Part shown: positions 37,031-48,824 of the stretch, in pieces
Layout: each line of letters begins with the position of its first letter
Numbering within the stretch: the first letter of the stretch is position 1
Assembly: GCA_951640165.1 (NCBI GenBank)
Contig: OX621243.1
Span: 4,340,001-4,404,000, forward strand
Reading direction: 5' to 3'
DNA length: 64,000 nucleotides
Source of the DNA: Pseudoips prasinana
Taxonomy: Eukaryota > Arthropoda > Insecta > Lepidoptera > Nolidae
Position numbers and translations under genes: made by a program
Notes under the pieces: model-generated
Database searches by the model: none
Seen by the model: the letters and a program-made list of their open reading frames with translations, nothing else
What the model was told of the DNA's origin: nothing

Positions 37031-38440
37031 CGGGGCGACACTGGTCCATTATAACGTGCCTCCCTATCTCCGTGGTGTAGTCGGGGCATATTTGCGCGAC
37101 AGGACGATAAAATTCGTCGGCTGGAACGGGATTGAGATCCAGAGGGAGCTCTCTTGCGGGGTTCCTCAGGGGTCCGTGTTGGGACCTCTGCTATGGTGCC
37201 TCGCGTATGATGCGGTCCCGCGGATAAGCCTCCCTCCCGGAGTGAGCGTCGTCTGCTATGCGGACGACACGCTCGTCATAGCCCGGGAGGTAAGCTTCCA
37301 GCGGGCGGTACGGCTCGCCGAACTCGGAGTCGCGTGTGTCGTCGCGGCCATAATAAGACTGGGCCTTCGGGTAGCGCCTCACAAGACCGAGGCGCTATGG
37401 TTCCACGGCTTACGCCGTAGGGAGTAACCACCCAGTATGTCGATGCGTGTAGGTAACGCAGAGGTCAGGGTGGGGCGGTACATGAAGTACCTAGGCCTCA
37501 CCCTAGACAGTCGATGGGGCTTCGAGGAGCAGTTTGAGCGTCTGGCCCCTCGAGTGCGTTACACCGGCTTTTGCCGAACCTCGGGGGTCCCCGGGAAGAA
37601 GTTCGCCGCCTCGTGGTACGGAGGTGTCGTGCGATCCATGGTCCTTTATGAGGCGCCCATCTGGTCTGAATGCCTGACGGGCGCCTCCCGCTGCAGAGCT
37701 ATTTTGAACAGCCTGCAGCGTGTGGTGGCCATACGGATCGCACAAGGATACCGAACGGTATCCTTTGAGGCGGCGACACTCCTGGCGCGCCTCCCGCCTT
37801 TTGATCTCCTGGCGGCAGTTGACGCGACGGTTTACACCGAAATCCGCGTCCGCCGGGAGAGCGGTGAGGCGCCAGAGCAGACGCTCATTGCCTATAGGCG
37901 GGATGCACACCGGCGCGTACTAACCCAGTGGCGCGCACGGTTTGAGTTGCGACTAAACGCGCGCCAACGTGCCGTCGGTGCTATCCTGCCTCACCTCGAG
38001 GCCTAGGTGGGAAGGAAGGGTGGTTACGTCACCTACAGACTGACTAAGATACTCACCGGACACGGGTGTTTCGGTGAGTATCTGTGTCGGATCGGCCGAG
38101 AAGTGACGACACATTGTCACCATTGCGGGAGCGACTTGGACTCTGCCCAGCATACACTGGAGGAGTGCCCGGCCTGGGAGGCCGAGAGGGGAGTCCTGGT
38201 CGCTGAGATTGGACGGGATCTGTCGCCGCCAGCAGTCGTGTATGCGATGCTGGCTGGCGGGGTACGTGTCCCGACCATCTGGGACATGGCGCAAAAGGGG
38301 GGTACCGGAGCAGCATACCCGCGTTCCCGGGATTCCCCCATCAGGCGCCAAGAGAAGCCGCCCGAATACCCACCCGCAGACACTTTTTGCGGGTGGCATG
38401 CGAAGGCATTCCCCCTGCCTTATCAAAAAAATAAAATAAA
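37030..38440 (+). pseudogene. LINE ORF2, RT to zinc knuckle
   Basis: One frame with two nonsense codons (TAA at 37425, TAG at 38004). LVHYNVPPYLRGVVGAYLRD and CGVPQGSVLGPLLW precede VVCYADDTLVIA, the RT catalytic YADD. MKYLGLTLDSRWGFEEQFER is the thumb. LTKILTGHGCFGEYLCRIGR and CHHCGSDLDSAQHTLEEC give the C-X2-C-X8-H-X4-C knuckle. These are typical of R1/I-group LINEs. No function is expected. Confidence 0.85.
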
Positions 38441-38609
38441 AGGCTTCTGACATAACTTAACGACTGTTGTATAATAACTACAAGTGGGGCCGGTAGTTTA
38501 ACGAGCCCTCCGAAGCACGGAATCTCCAAAGCTCAGAAATTAACCGTGAGCCTTGTCGCTTAACCTGGCCATTGAGCGCCTCTTCTCTAACATTGCCTTT
38601 TTGCCACAT

Positions 38610-39855
38610 AATTTTTTACTACATTTGAGTTTGGCTATTAATAATTCCAAGTAAAAGAATAATCTAGAAAATCCATCTACGTTGGATGGCTAAAACGAAA
38701 ACGGTGTAACTATTAGTCAGGCATGTAACACTGTACAGCGGCGAAAAATGTGAGCGATGCGTGAAATATTAGCTTTACGAACAGGATGTTGGAGCTATGC
38801 TAGTTTATCGTATTTTCACAAACACGCTTTGCTTGCTGTCGCCAATAGCTAGAAGGTAATATTAGTCGTAACATGAATAGTAAAGTGTAAATTTACTATC
38901 TAGGTGCGAGTATTACTAGATGGATACCAAAGAATATTCATACCGAACGTGAGTGTAATGTGTCTATTACATACTGCTACGCGACTGCTACGCAACTTCT
39001 ACGCGTGTCTAATGAGCTTCTTACGTGACTACCACACTGATTCTACGAATCTCGTAGAATCAGTGTCGTAGTCATGCATACGCATTTTGAATACAATAGA
39101 CTACTACTGATGCCTGCAAAGTAAGCGTTATTGTTCTTTTACGCTGCAATTATGCTAAAAATAGACACGTCTATTTTTAGCATGATTGCGCGATTATGTA
39201 ATTATGCATTCTCTTGTATAAGTTATCTAGTTTTACGTAGGTTCTAACATTATGATTAATACTACTATAAGTATTATATAAATATCTCCTTCATATCTTA
39301 TAACATAACACTAATTCTTAACAATATTATGTATTCTAACTAAAGGTCTGGGAGAGATAGCTGACAGCGATAAGACCGCCTATTGTACTTTTTTTTAATA
39401 ATGAACTGTATCCTGTAAGCTATGGTCTATAAATTGTGTGCAATAGAGTGTATTTATCTTTTTCGTTATATTACGAGATCAAATCAAAGATTTACAGAAT
39501 GTAAGAAGTGTACAGAATGCCTTTTGTAAGAACTGCCATTATAATGAATTGCAACAAAATTAAATTAGTTTAGTTGGAAAAGAGTAAGTAAAATTTATGC
39601 TAGGTATAGTGCCGTACTCTTTTTGCCATAATTTTTGACGTAACCCAGATATTAGGGACAACAGTTACTCTGATCTAGCTAGTTTCATCATTCAGCCGTA
39701 AGAGGTATAGCACAGCGTACATTCGCTCAAAGAGCAGCCCGACTGGGGAAGTACCTCCACCTTACAGAAGACGTTCCTTAATAATAACATTAATAACTTA
39801 ATGTTTTATTTCTGGATGTCAGTAAGGTCCTCAGAGCTCATCGGGGGGGGGGGGG
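38610..39855. other. No gene; palindrome-rich stretch
   Basis: Two close hairpins: 39026-39048 with 39052-39074 (23 bp, one mismatch, loop ATC) and 39146-39166 with 39169-39189 (21 bp, one mismatch, 2-nt loop). CTACGCGACTGCTACGCAAC-type repeats lie just upstream (38975-39005). Possibly an AT-rich foldback element, but outer ends were not found. Confidence 0.45.
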
Positions 39856-39859
39856 AAGG

Positions 39860-39998
39860 GTAAGCGACACTTGTTTTCTGGCTCTTAAAGGCCGGGAACG
39901 CACCTGCGACGCCTCTAGTGCTGCAAGTGTCCATGGGCGGTGGTAATCACTTACCATAAGATGACCCACTTGCTCGTTTGTCGCACTCTGATATAAAA
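39860..39998 (+). repeat. LINE 3' end
   Basis: The frame LKGRERTCDASSAASVHGRW matches the last codons of the LINE at 28950 (LKGRQRAIDAPGVASVH), followed by TCACTTACCATAAGATGACC and a short A-rich tail (TATAAAAAAAG). A G run (39843-39854) lies just upstream. Confidence 0.6.
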
Positions 39999-40004
39999 AA
40001 AGAC

Positions 40005-40837
40005 CTCCACAACATAGGTTTCTCCCAAGGATCTCCACAATGGCTGGTCTTGCGTTGCCCGAATCCAGCGGCTAACAGCGACCCATGCAACATCGTCAAG
40101 CCACCTTGTAAGGAGGCCGCAGCGTGTGCAGGCCACGCACTCTGTGTGTTCATATCCGTGGTTACCAAAAACTAACCTAACCAGCGGCCGTCAGTTCTAC
40201 CAGCTTTCTGCTTCGTCCACTGCTACTTCAGTTTGGCAATTCTTTGGGTTGTGTCGGGTACTTTGGTTCACCTGCGGATTTCGACATTTCATAGCTGACT
40301 AGCTAACAATTAACATAATAACAGGTGGGTTTATCCCCTACCCTCCCTTACCCTTTAACAAGTAACACCCTATGCTCATATTTACTTAAATTTTTGTTAA
40401 ATTGAAAAGGGAAAATGATTTTATGGACTAGAGCACTAGCTCTGGTATAGATATTAAAGTCCGCTGCATATTATAAATTACTCTCGTAACAAGCGGGTAA
40501 AGCTTCATTTTTGTAACCGTGAAAGAGGACAAAGTAAAAAGGTTAAACACCAATTTAGAATGTTATTAACGTGTTTCAAAGAGAAAAGTCCTTGTCTATA
40601 GACGGGGCCAAATAGATCAAGGTAAAATATTCCTTAGAATAAAGAAAAAGTAGAATTTCGACACCTGTTACTTTTCATGTATTTTGATTAGAGATCTTGG
40701 TTATATTAAAATGATTATTACCTAATACCGAAAGACAGGAGTTCAATATAAACTCTAGGTATAAGAAAATTATATGTGGAAGTTACCAGTTCAAGAACGC
40801 ACCATATTTATATTGATCAAAATATGTATATATACTT
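40005..40837. other. No supported gene
   Basis: The left 150 bp has F-family-like words (TCTCCACAATGGCTGGTCTT GCG, split by divergence). The rest is AT-rich and unassigned. Confidence 0.35.
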
Positions 40838-41000
40838 ACTAGCTGTGCCCCGCGGTGTTATAAATTTTATAAATTTTCTTTGCTATAAACCTCACGGAGC
40901 CCGAGACCTTTCCAACGAATGCAAAACCATGGAAATCGGTTCGTGCGTTCTGGAGTTATAGCGTCAGGAAGGAAAACCCGACTTATTTTTATATAGTAGA
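40838..41000 (-). mobile_element. Helitron-like element
   Basis: ACTAGCTGTGCCCCGCGGTG at the left is the reverse of a CAGCTAGT terminus. The body has TCACGGAGCCCGAGACCTTT and GGAAATCGGTTCGTGCGTTC. The 5' end runs into a short AT repeat (41000-41022). Confidence 0.65.
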
Positions 41001-41042
41001 TATATATATATATATATATATTGATTATAAATTGATTTGATT

Positions 41043-41215
41043 GACTGCACTTGTGCACGGTGGTGATTTACGTCACCTCGCTACTCGTGTTTCGGGTTCG
41101 ATTTTACTCAGGACAACTGATTGGCGGATATAGTAGTTTTAAGTCTGGGTGTGCTATGTGTCCGTGAATCGTCCTCTGTGAATCAGGGATCAGAGACGAT
41201 AGTGCGGCGTCGTAT
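41043..41215 (+). repeat. Family A SINE, diverged
   Basis: GACTGCACTTGTGCACGGTG head, TCGGGTTCGATTTTACTCAG, GTCTGGGTGTGCTATGTGTC and end ATAGTGCGGCGTCG. Confidence 0.65.
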
Positions 41216-41504
41216 TAAAAAAAAATCTTATAGTGAATTTGTAGAGTGCTATGCTCACGAATATAATAATTAAATCGTGGCACTTGGGAACACACGCCAG
41301 TTTATAAAGTCTATTGCTCTAGTAGTTGTGACAGTGTGTGGTGACCTTGCCTGCCAAGCCAGAGTGCCTGAGAGCCAGGTGAGATTATTTGTTTTGTGTA
41401 TGGGTGTAATTTATCTATAATATTTATGTGTTTAGATATATTAAAGTATTAAATTTGAATTTTTATAGCATTATTAGTAATACAATATGTTATTCTAATC
41501 TCAA

Positions 41505-41640
41505 ACGCTGGACGATTAAATGTATGATATCCCATTTTTGAGATATTTAAGTATGTTTATCAGTTGTTTGTTTGCCCTGGTACAGACTCTGCCTAGTTTT
41601 GAATCAGATCGCAGTGTAATTAGCACACTGCCAATATTTA
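41505..41640 (+). repeat. Family G / B tail fragment
   Basis: CGCTGGACGATTAAATGTAT and CCCATTTTTGAGATATTTAA (family G), then GACTCTGCCTAGTTTTGAAT (family B-like tail). Confidence 0.45.
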
Positions 41641-41764
41641 TTTATTTATTTATGTTCTATATTTGACAAACATAATATCGAAGTTGAGTCTATTAGTTTG
41701 AGTTTTGATAGGGCTAATTAGATTCATCTGATGAAGGATATCAGGCATCGTTCTTGGAGTCCTA

Positions 41765-41945
41765 GAATAATAATAATATTCTGCGACATTATTCACCCAC
41801 GGCTGTCTGATCCCAAACTAAGCAGAGCTTGTACTATGGAAACCAGATAATTTATGTATTACATATATTACTTTTATTTTGTAAATACATACTCATATAG
41901 ATACTTACATCCAGACGCAGGAGAAACAGACAAGTGCGTGCACAC
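41765..41945 (-). repeat. Family B SINE, headless
   Basis: TCTGCGACATTATTCACCCA to CAGACGCAGGAGAAACAGAC; the tRNA-like head is absent. Confidence 0.7.
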
Positions 41946-41959
41946 ACATACAGATTTGA

Positions 41960-42735
41960 TGATGGACATTCAAAATTAGTTTTGATATCCCGAAACGGAA
42001 ATTTTGTTTTATTAGACCAATTGAAAGAAAAATAAGAAAAGTAGTGACAAGTCCCGGGTATACATAAGCTACTTTCTCTCACTTCTAAATCAGCTAAGTG
42101 ATATAAAGTTTTGTGTATAAGTATAACTTAAAATAAATGGACCACATATGTATGTTTGAGATAGTGTTAATGTCATTTATTAACAATAGAATTCGTGGCT
42201 CCCGTAATACACAATGTAACTCTAAGGTAACTGAATTGTTTGGGTTATTCTGTCTAATTTATCTACAGAGCGAATTGTTCAATTATATACAGTTAATTTT
42301 GTTACACGTGATATTTTACGTCGTTCTTACAATTTAGGGTTTATGAGTTATGCGAGACGTCTCAAAGACAATCTGCAACGAATTTCTTATGATATTATAG
42401 GATTTATAGATTATATTTGATACAAGACATCTTGCTATATTGAATTGCTGATAAGATCACGCTCCAATTTGTAGAGATTGAGGTATAAAATTGGTTTATA
42501 TGATTATTTTATTGGATAAAATACAATTGCAGTATATTATGCTATATTTTGTAAACTCGGCATTATTATGATAAAATAAAATAAATTATTATTATAAAAG
42601 CATATTAATAATTCATAATCAAACCTGCCCGTGTGGTTTCCGGCTTAGAAAGAATAGCAGGCCAATTCTACTTATATACCATCCCGTGGGCGTGGTAAAA
42701 GGGTTGCAGGTAGTCGGGTAGCAGTACCACCGTTA
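41960..42735. other. No supported gene
   Basis: AT-rich sequence with chance frames (41852-42082, 42137-42337). Around 42625-42735 diverged F-like words appear (CATCCCGTGGGCGTGGTAAA). Confidence 0.35.
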
Positions 42736-42739
42736 TACT

Positions 42740-42985
42740 ATATCATCATCATATCAGCGGAAAGACGTCCACTCCTGGAAAAAGGCCTCCTCTAAAGATT
42801 TCCACAATTGCCGGTCTTGCGCTATTCGCATCCAGCAGTTCTTTATACTATAGCTACCACCTAATTGCGGTCGCCAACTCGCATGTCAAACGCGTTAACA
42901 ACAGCAAACCCCTTCAAATGACAACGTTATAGAAACCTTTGGAGTAGGCCTTTATCCAGCAGTGGACGATATCAGGCAGATGATC
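42740..42985 (+). repeat. Family F-related repeat
   Basis: ATCAGCGGAAAGACGTCCAC, TTCCACAATTGCCGGTCTTG, GCGGTCGCCAACTCGCATGT and TTATCCAGCAGTGGACG. Divergent from the copies at 2915 and 23157. Confidence 0.55.
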
Positions 42986-43129
42986 TAATCAAAGCTAAAG
43001 GTAGAGAACAGACAAGTTATATAATTAGTACGAGTTTTTACAAGAGATCGTGATATAGTAGAGACGAATATATTTATTTATTTTATTTTAAAACTTTTGC
43101 ACATGAAAGTACACATTTTTTTTTTGACG

Positions 43130-43440
43130 TGACGCTATAGTTAGCCTAGGAGGCTTTCACTACTTCACCGGACTATAGAGGCGAGCAGAGGGCTCAAGCC
43201 GTCTAGCAATTAAGTAACCCGCGCCGGAGGGCACCCCCTGTGGGGTTCGCTCTGCCTGCGATTACTGGCGGATAGAGGGCAAGATCATCATTTTAGGGAG
43301 TTTTGTGGAACTTTCGCTCTACGTTAATGACATGACGCGGCCCCCGTCCGCGTTGAGGGGGCTTGAAAGTACACAGGCGGATTTAATGCCGTAGGCATTC
43401 TCTACCAGTCAACCTTGGGGTGATGCAGAGAAAAACAAGG
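43130..43440. repeat. GC-rich segment of unknown class
   Basis: AACCCGCGCCGGAGGGCACC, CTGCGATTACTGGCGGATAG and GACGCGGCCCCCGTCCGCG stand out in composition from their surroundings. It resembles the 3' UTR of a GC-rich LINE, but no frame confirms that. Confidence 0.3.
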
Positions 43441-43724
43441 TAGGTGCACTTTAAAAACTTCTTGTGTGGATTATCCTATAATATAATTTGTAGGGACGGG
43501 TTGATTTTCAAATCTAGTATAACTAGTTTCCTTTCTAAATCACAGTCACCGCTAAATATAATTGAAACAAAAGAAATATAGTTCGTCATAATGGGTAGTT
43601 TTATAAAAATGGGTATGAGTGCCTTACAGTGAACATCTGAGTTGATGACACACCCCTGATATAGTTACCAGATAACCAGAACGGACAGATTAAAGTGCTT
43701 TTCACGGCGTAAAGGACTTCAAAT

Positions 43725-43895
43725 GTGAAGGTGGTTGCCTCGCTACTATTTCTCGTGTTTCGGGTTCGAGTCCCTCATAGGATAACTATTTGTGTGGCCT
43801 ATACATTATACGCATTACCCGCGAATTACATTTTTGTAAAGCCTCACGATACAGGAATTGAATTTCATAGTGCGGGCATCACCTTTAAACAGAAG
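43725..43895 (+). repeat. Family A SINE, diverged
   Basis: TCGGGTTCGAGTCCCTCATA, CTATTTGTGTGGCCTATACA, TAAAGCCTCACGATACAGGA and CATAGTGCGGGCATC. The A-box end is lost. Confidence 0.6.
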
Positions 43896-44282
43896 AACAG
43901 GCTCAAAAACAAATCTCATATTGTATGAAGAAATTGTTCGGTGCGAGAATCGAACCCACCACCTCCGAACATAAAGTCTATGTCCGACACTGTTTATGTT
44001 CTACGTTATATCATAAATACAGATGTGTAGCTTCAATTTTGATATTAGTAATGTATCCGTCACGTCCCTCCTGACAACATAATTCTCTTATTCATCACTC
44101 ATTACCACAATATCAGTCGTATCTCAAAAAAAATAAGGTCAAGAATCCTTTGCAAGTTGACTAATTACAATTCAGACATTATATCTACGTGTGAATGAAT
44201 GGTTATTATTGTTAGTAGTTGTGTTATATTATAGTTAATGGCTTTCGTTTAATGGTGTTCACACATTAATATATACATAAAT

Positions 44283-44526
44283 AAATATCCTTGGACATTA
44301 TTTACACACGGCCATCTGATCCCAAACTATGCAGAACTTGTACTATGGAACCAGACAACTGATATACTACTTTTCTTTTGTAAATACATACTTATATAGA
44401 TAATTACACCCAGACTCAGGACAAACAGACATGTTCATTCACACAAATATCTGTCCTGGGTGGGAATTGAACCCACGACCTCCAGTGTGAAAAGCAAGCG
44501 TTTGCCAACCACGCCAACAGGCCCGT
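44283..44526 (-). repeat. Family B SINE
   Basis: TCCTTGGACATTATTTACAC to GGGAATTGAACCCACGACC and GCCAACAGGCCCGT. Confidence 0.85.
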
Positions 44527-44624
44527 TAAATATACATTTTGACAGATGTTTTAATTCCTAGAGTAATAAGAAATCCGGTCACAAATTGAAGTGGTCTCAT
44601 TCTTTACTTACTCGGCCATATGGT

Positions 44625-44855
44625 GTTCATTATCATCAAATCAGTTGAGAGGAGCTCATGGCCAATTGCACTGATCGGTCCGTTAGGGGTCGGCGAAGTA
44701 AAGCACCCACGCAAGATGGGTGACCATAATGTGGTTTTATTTCCGAGCGTCTCCATGCTTCAGAGGGCACGTTAAGCTGTCTTATAGTCATCAGTCACAG
44801 TTGATAAGCTATATCAGAAACCTACTTAACAACTCTGATATCAAGACAGAAAGAA
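44625..44855 (-). repeat. Family E SINE
   Basis: GATGGGTGACCATAATGTGG, GAGCGTCTCCATGCTTCAGA and GGGCACGTTAAGCTGTC, the reverse of 61421-61640. Confidence 0.65.
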
Positions 44856-45708
44856 TAGATTTTTATAACACAAATAATATACATCAATAGAAATTAGGCA
44901 TATGGGGTACAACAAACAGAAAATACTTAAATATTTTGATGCTTGTAAATAATAATAAATAAATTTTTTTAACTCAAAATTTTAAGTATCTACTTAATGT
45001 ACCCATACTATGTAACTTAGCGACTAAAAAGGCCACAGTTCAGCATTCTGCCACAGATGACTGTAGCGTGTAATAGATGATGTAGTGTAGAAGAAGATGT
45101 AAGACGTTCACAGTTGGACAAAAGTCTCCACTTTGATTTATTGTCAACGGTTTTTAGTAAAATTTACATATTATACAAAATGGAGTTCTACAAGTGGTTT
45201 AATTTCCTACGTCATAATAATGCCATTCTTGTGTACCGTTTTTGTTATTAAAATGCTACGACGTAGCATATGAGCGCCTCCAACGTCGTAGCGTCTCGTA
45301 ATATCGTGGAACGTAATAAATAGCCTTTATAATTAATAATTAATACTCTCTTTCATTCTTTGACATCAAAAGAAAAAATAAATTCTTTTTTCTAAGTAAG
45401 CAATTTCTAACATCATTAGTTTCTGAATAAGACTTAGTAAGTATAATTAAGTATTTTATGATTAAAGCAAGCGTGAAAAGGTTAAAAACTAGGTAGGGTA
45501 TTAAATGGGCTTATTGATGAATTTCTATCAGTAATACTAAAATTGGTTTTAGTAAATTTTGTGTTAGTTCAAAACTTTACCCCATAGGTAAAGTTTTGAA
45601 CTGTACGGCGAAGGGTGGTATTACGTAATTTATATTATCCTAGTACGGGTGTTAGCAAGTGAACTAATAAATTTAATATATCATAAATATGTATTTTATA
45701 TAAATAAA
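44856..45708. other. No supported gene
   Basis: AT-rich. A perfect 16-bp palindrome, 45566-45581 with 45587-45602 (AGTTCAAAACTTTACC arm, 5-nt loop), is the only structure. Confidence 0.4.
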
Positions 45709-46541
45709 TATCTTGGGACAATTAACACACTGCCACATGATCCCAAACTAGGTAGAACCTGTAATATGTCAATCGGACAACGGATAAACATACTTATATA
45801 TTTATTAATGTAATATTAATGTCCTCCTAGCCGAATTTCGGCCACGGCGGCCAGTCTCAATCGAGATTAGCGATCTGCGCGGAACTTATTATAGTGCACA
45901 AGTGTGTGCGTAAACACAGGAGCACTTTCTATCCCATCACTCTCATGATCCGATGGGACGCCTAGTTTTACGTGCTCTCCGAAACAAGGAGTTATAACAC
46001 CGCCAACTGCCAAACTTCGGCCTGATCCTGAGAAATTTTTCTTTTTACAGAGAAGTCCCAAAATCACTTTTAGCCCGACCCGGGTTTTGAACCAAGGACC
46101 TCGTTCTCTTGCGGGTGAACACGCTACCGCTAGACCTACGAGGCCTACAGCGCTCATAGCTAGATGCTCTCACCGGGCCGTAAGTGATTGGTGAGCAAGC
46201 AAGTCAGTCCATAGATGGGTGATTGCTCTAAATGGTTTAATTTCTGAGCGTCTCCGCGATTTGGAGGCCACATTAGCTGTTGGTCCCAATTATAGCCATT
46301 AGGCAACAGACGTTAAGTCATGTCAGAGGTACAATGGGAAGCTTGAACAACTCTGACACAAATCACTGCCCATACGATAAGTAAGTCATATACAAAGTGT
46401 TTCATTGTTGCACTTAATACTTGTGGTTTCATGTTGAAATAAAATGGTCTACGATAGAGAATACTAGTATTGCTTTTTTAATATGATTTACAATAGAAAT
46501 GTAATGTAAACCTCGACCAAATGACAGCAGGAACTCATTAT
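45709..46541. repeat. Duplicated block, copy 1, with SINE insertion
   Basis: Colinear with 48226-48741 (CTTGGGACAATTAACACACTG to GACAGCAGGAACTCATTATA), except that this copy carries a family D SINE at about 45826-46146. The shared block contains family E SINE sequence (about 46147-46385) plus about 150 bp that is otherwise unique. Confidence 0.8.
45826..46146 (-). repeat. Family D SINE
   Basis: CCTAGCCGAATTTCGGCCAC at the left, CCGACCCGGGTTTTGAACCA and CTACCGCTAGACCTACGAGG at the right. It is absent from the sister block at 48226-48741, so it came after the duplication. Confidence 0.8.
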
Positions 46542-47180
46542 AACGAGTTCAAGAAGAACGAAAAGAGTTTGGCTGACCAGGTCCCTATTTGTATTGAAAT
46601 AAATATCTTTCAAATCAAAAACACTCTAATTGATTTCCCAACTTAAGCCATTTTTGATGTTACGAATGTAAATTACGTACATTTTTAATTTGGGTTCGCT
46701 GCAAACTGAGGAACAGTATCGAAACCCATTAAAAGTTCGTGTTTTAGGTAAATAAACCACAGTATCAGTATCGCAATGCAGTAACAGAACTAAGCTAGGT
46801 ATGTATTTTAGTATTATTACATTTTTGCAGTGCAAGGCATAAATGTTTAATCGCAACATGGTATTACTCTTCCGGTGATACTGTCGTATAGGGAAGATGT
46901 TTTAGCCATTAATCTACAAACGTATTGCTCCATCAGATCACATTTACCTATTACATCCTTATCATTATTGGCACTTTTTAAAATTTAGGTTACTCAAAAT
47001 GCTATTTAACACTTTGGCAATTCCATATACATACCGCAAAACATAATGCTTCACATATTGATAAAAGTCTTTAGATAAATAGTAGAGATATAAGAACTTT
47101 CAATATCGTTCAGTCATGGTATCGAAATCGATCTGGTTTAAAGCCACTGTTCTTAAGGCACAAGGAATTCTGGTTTTCAC
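46542..47180. other. No supported gene
   Basis: AT-rich. The 77-codon minus frame (46626-46859) shows no motif. Confidence 0.4.
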
Positions 47181-47183
47181 TTA

Positions 47184-47240
47184 ATAATATCCGAGTTTTA
47201 TTTTTATGATACCAACATAAAAATAAAACTCGGATATTAT
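47184..47240. repeat. Perfect snap-back palindrome, 25-bp arms
   Basis: 47184-47208 is the exact reverse complement of 47216-47240, with a 7-nt loop (ATACCAA). It directly precedes a Helitron start. Confidence 0.85.
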
Positions 47241-47243
47241 CAC

Positions 47244-47421
47244 TCTTATATTATAAAGGCAAACGTCTGTGAGTGTGTGAGTATATATGTTTGTTACTTC
47301 TTCACGTTTAAACGGCTGGAGAGATTTTAATCAAATTTAGTATAGAGTTAGCTGACACCCTAGATTAACACAGGCTATAATTTATAAAGTTTAACGCGGT
47401 TAAACCACGGGGCACAGCTAG
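47244..47421 (+). mobile_element. Helitron-like element
   Basis: TC start (TCTTATATTATAAAGGCAAA), GAGTATATATGTTTGTTACT body and end CGGTTAAACCACGGGGCACA GCTAG. Complete ends are recognisable. Confidence 0.75.
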
Positions 47422-47429
47422 TATAATAT

Positions 47430-47668
47430 AATAATAATATCCTGGGACATTATTTACAGACGGCTATTATGGAAACCAGATAACTAATATACTACATATA
47501 CTACTTATGTAAATTCATACTTATACAGATAATTACACCCAGACTCAGGATAAATAGACATGTTCATGCACACAAATATCTGTCCTTGGTGGGAATCTAC
47601 CAACCGTGGGAACCCACGACCTACGGCGTGAAAAGCAAGCATTTGCCAATCACGCCAACAGGACCGTT
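47430..47668 (-). repeat. Family B SINE
   Basis: AATATCCTGGGACATTATTT, then AGACTCAGGATAAATAGACA and a rearranged head with a short duplication of GGGAATC/GGAACCCACGACC. Confidence 0.75.
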
Positions 47669-48225
47669 ATTATATATGAAGGGTAATCTCATAGAGCAGA
47701 CGATTAACTTAATCTTTTCTTTTTTTCATTTTGGAAAGTTACCTATCTGTTATGGTAAAGAATTCCGTGATCAGGTGTTAAAGCGGAGGTGAATAAATAT
47801 ATTTATTCTGAGTTAACTCGATTAAAAAATAAGTATATTGTTAACAGTATTATAATAAATAGAAGTCATATTGAATTATGATGAAGTCTTAATGTTTCCT
47901 GTAGCGGATATATTTGCCTTGAAAACTTTGTTTTGGACTACGAAATACTATGGACTAGTACTACGAATTTCTGTATTGCCGAGTACTTATAAAAACATTC
48001 CCATTCGTGAACACAAAGTACACTCCGAGTCGGAATAGACCTGTGCAGGAATGCAACCCGAAATACGAGGTAATTAGGCTACGCAACCACACTAATTTAC
48101 TGCACCAAAAGAAAACTGCTAGACTAGTATATTTTGATTAGATTACTTCCGTAGCATTATGTCCTATGGTATTCTGCTAAGGGGCTCAGCAGCTGACATA
48201 AGTGCTATTTTCGTATTACAAAAAA

Positions 48226-48741
48226 TATCTTGGGACAATTAACACACTGCCAACAGACCCCAAAATAGGTAGAGCCTGTACTATGGCAATCAGACAACGG
48301 ATAAACATACTTATATATTTATTAATATATACCTTTAGCGCTCATAGCTAGATGTTCTCACCGGTCGATAAGTAATTGACGAGGTTAAGCAACTAGGCTC
48401 GCGTTCAGTCAATAGATGGGTGACCGCCTAACTGGTTTAATTTCCGAGTGACTCCGTGATTTGGAGGGCACGTTAAGCTGTCCATCCCGATTATAGCCAT
48501 TAGGCAACAGACGTTAAGTCATGTCAGAGGTACAATGGGAAGCTTGAACAACTCTGACACAAATCACTGCCCATACGATAAGTAAGTCATATACAAAGTG
48601 TTTCATTGTTGCACTTAATACTTGTGGTTTCATGTTGAAATAAAATGGTCTACGATAGAGAATACTAGTATTCCTTTTTTAATATGATTTACAATAGAAA
48701 TGTAATGTAAACCTCGACCAAATGACAGCAGGAACTCATTA
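48226..48741. repeat. Duplicated block, copy 2 (no SINE insertion)
   Basis: Matches 45709-46541 without the D SINE. The identity is high over the last 250 bp (TCATGTCAGAGGTACAATGG to CAGGAACTCATTATA). Confidence 0.8.
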
Positions 48742-48824
48742 TATATTTGTTCATAAGTCACTTTATTAACAAAATATGGATCTGTATTGTTGTCCGAAAT
48801 AAAAGTTATTTATTTATTATTTAA

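Larger units (their letters stand above)
36610..38440 (+). mobile_element. R1-type LINE, 5'-truncated and internally deleted
   Basis: GC-rich (unlike its surroundings), ends in AAAAAAATAAAATAAA, and is flanked by a 13-bp target duplication. ORF2 pieces appear in order: region between endonuclease and RT, RT with YADD, thumb, and C-terminal CCHC zinc knuckle. The order matches the R1 clade. Insertion is not in rDNA, so this copy is off target or belongs to a non-site-specific R1 relative. Confidence 0.85.
36540..38600 (+). repeat. Family E SINE split by a LINE
   Basis: Left part CTTATCGTATGGGCAGTGGT to CCCAGTAGGCTTCTGACAT; right part AACTTAACGACTGTTG, CGAGCCCTCCGAAGCACGGA and AGCTCAGAAATTAACC. 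The intact order is seen at 61421-61640. Confidence 0.75.

Noticed and set aside
37503..38529. Many long minus-strand frames across the R1-type LINE
   Set aside because: Shadows of GC-rich coding sequence; the plus-strand frame carries the RT and zinc-knuckle motifs.
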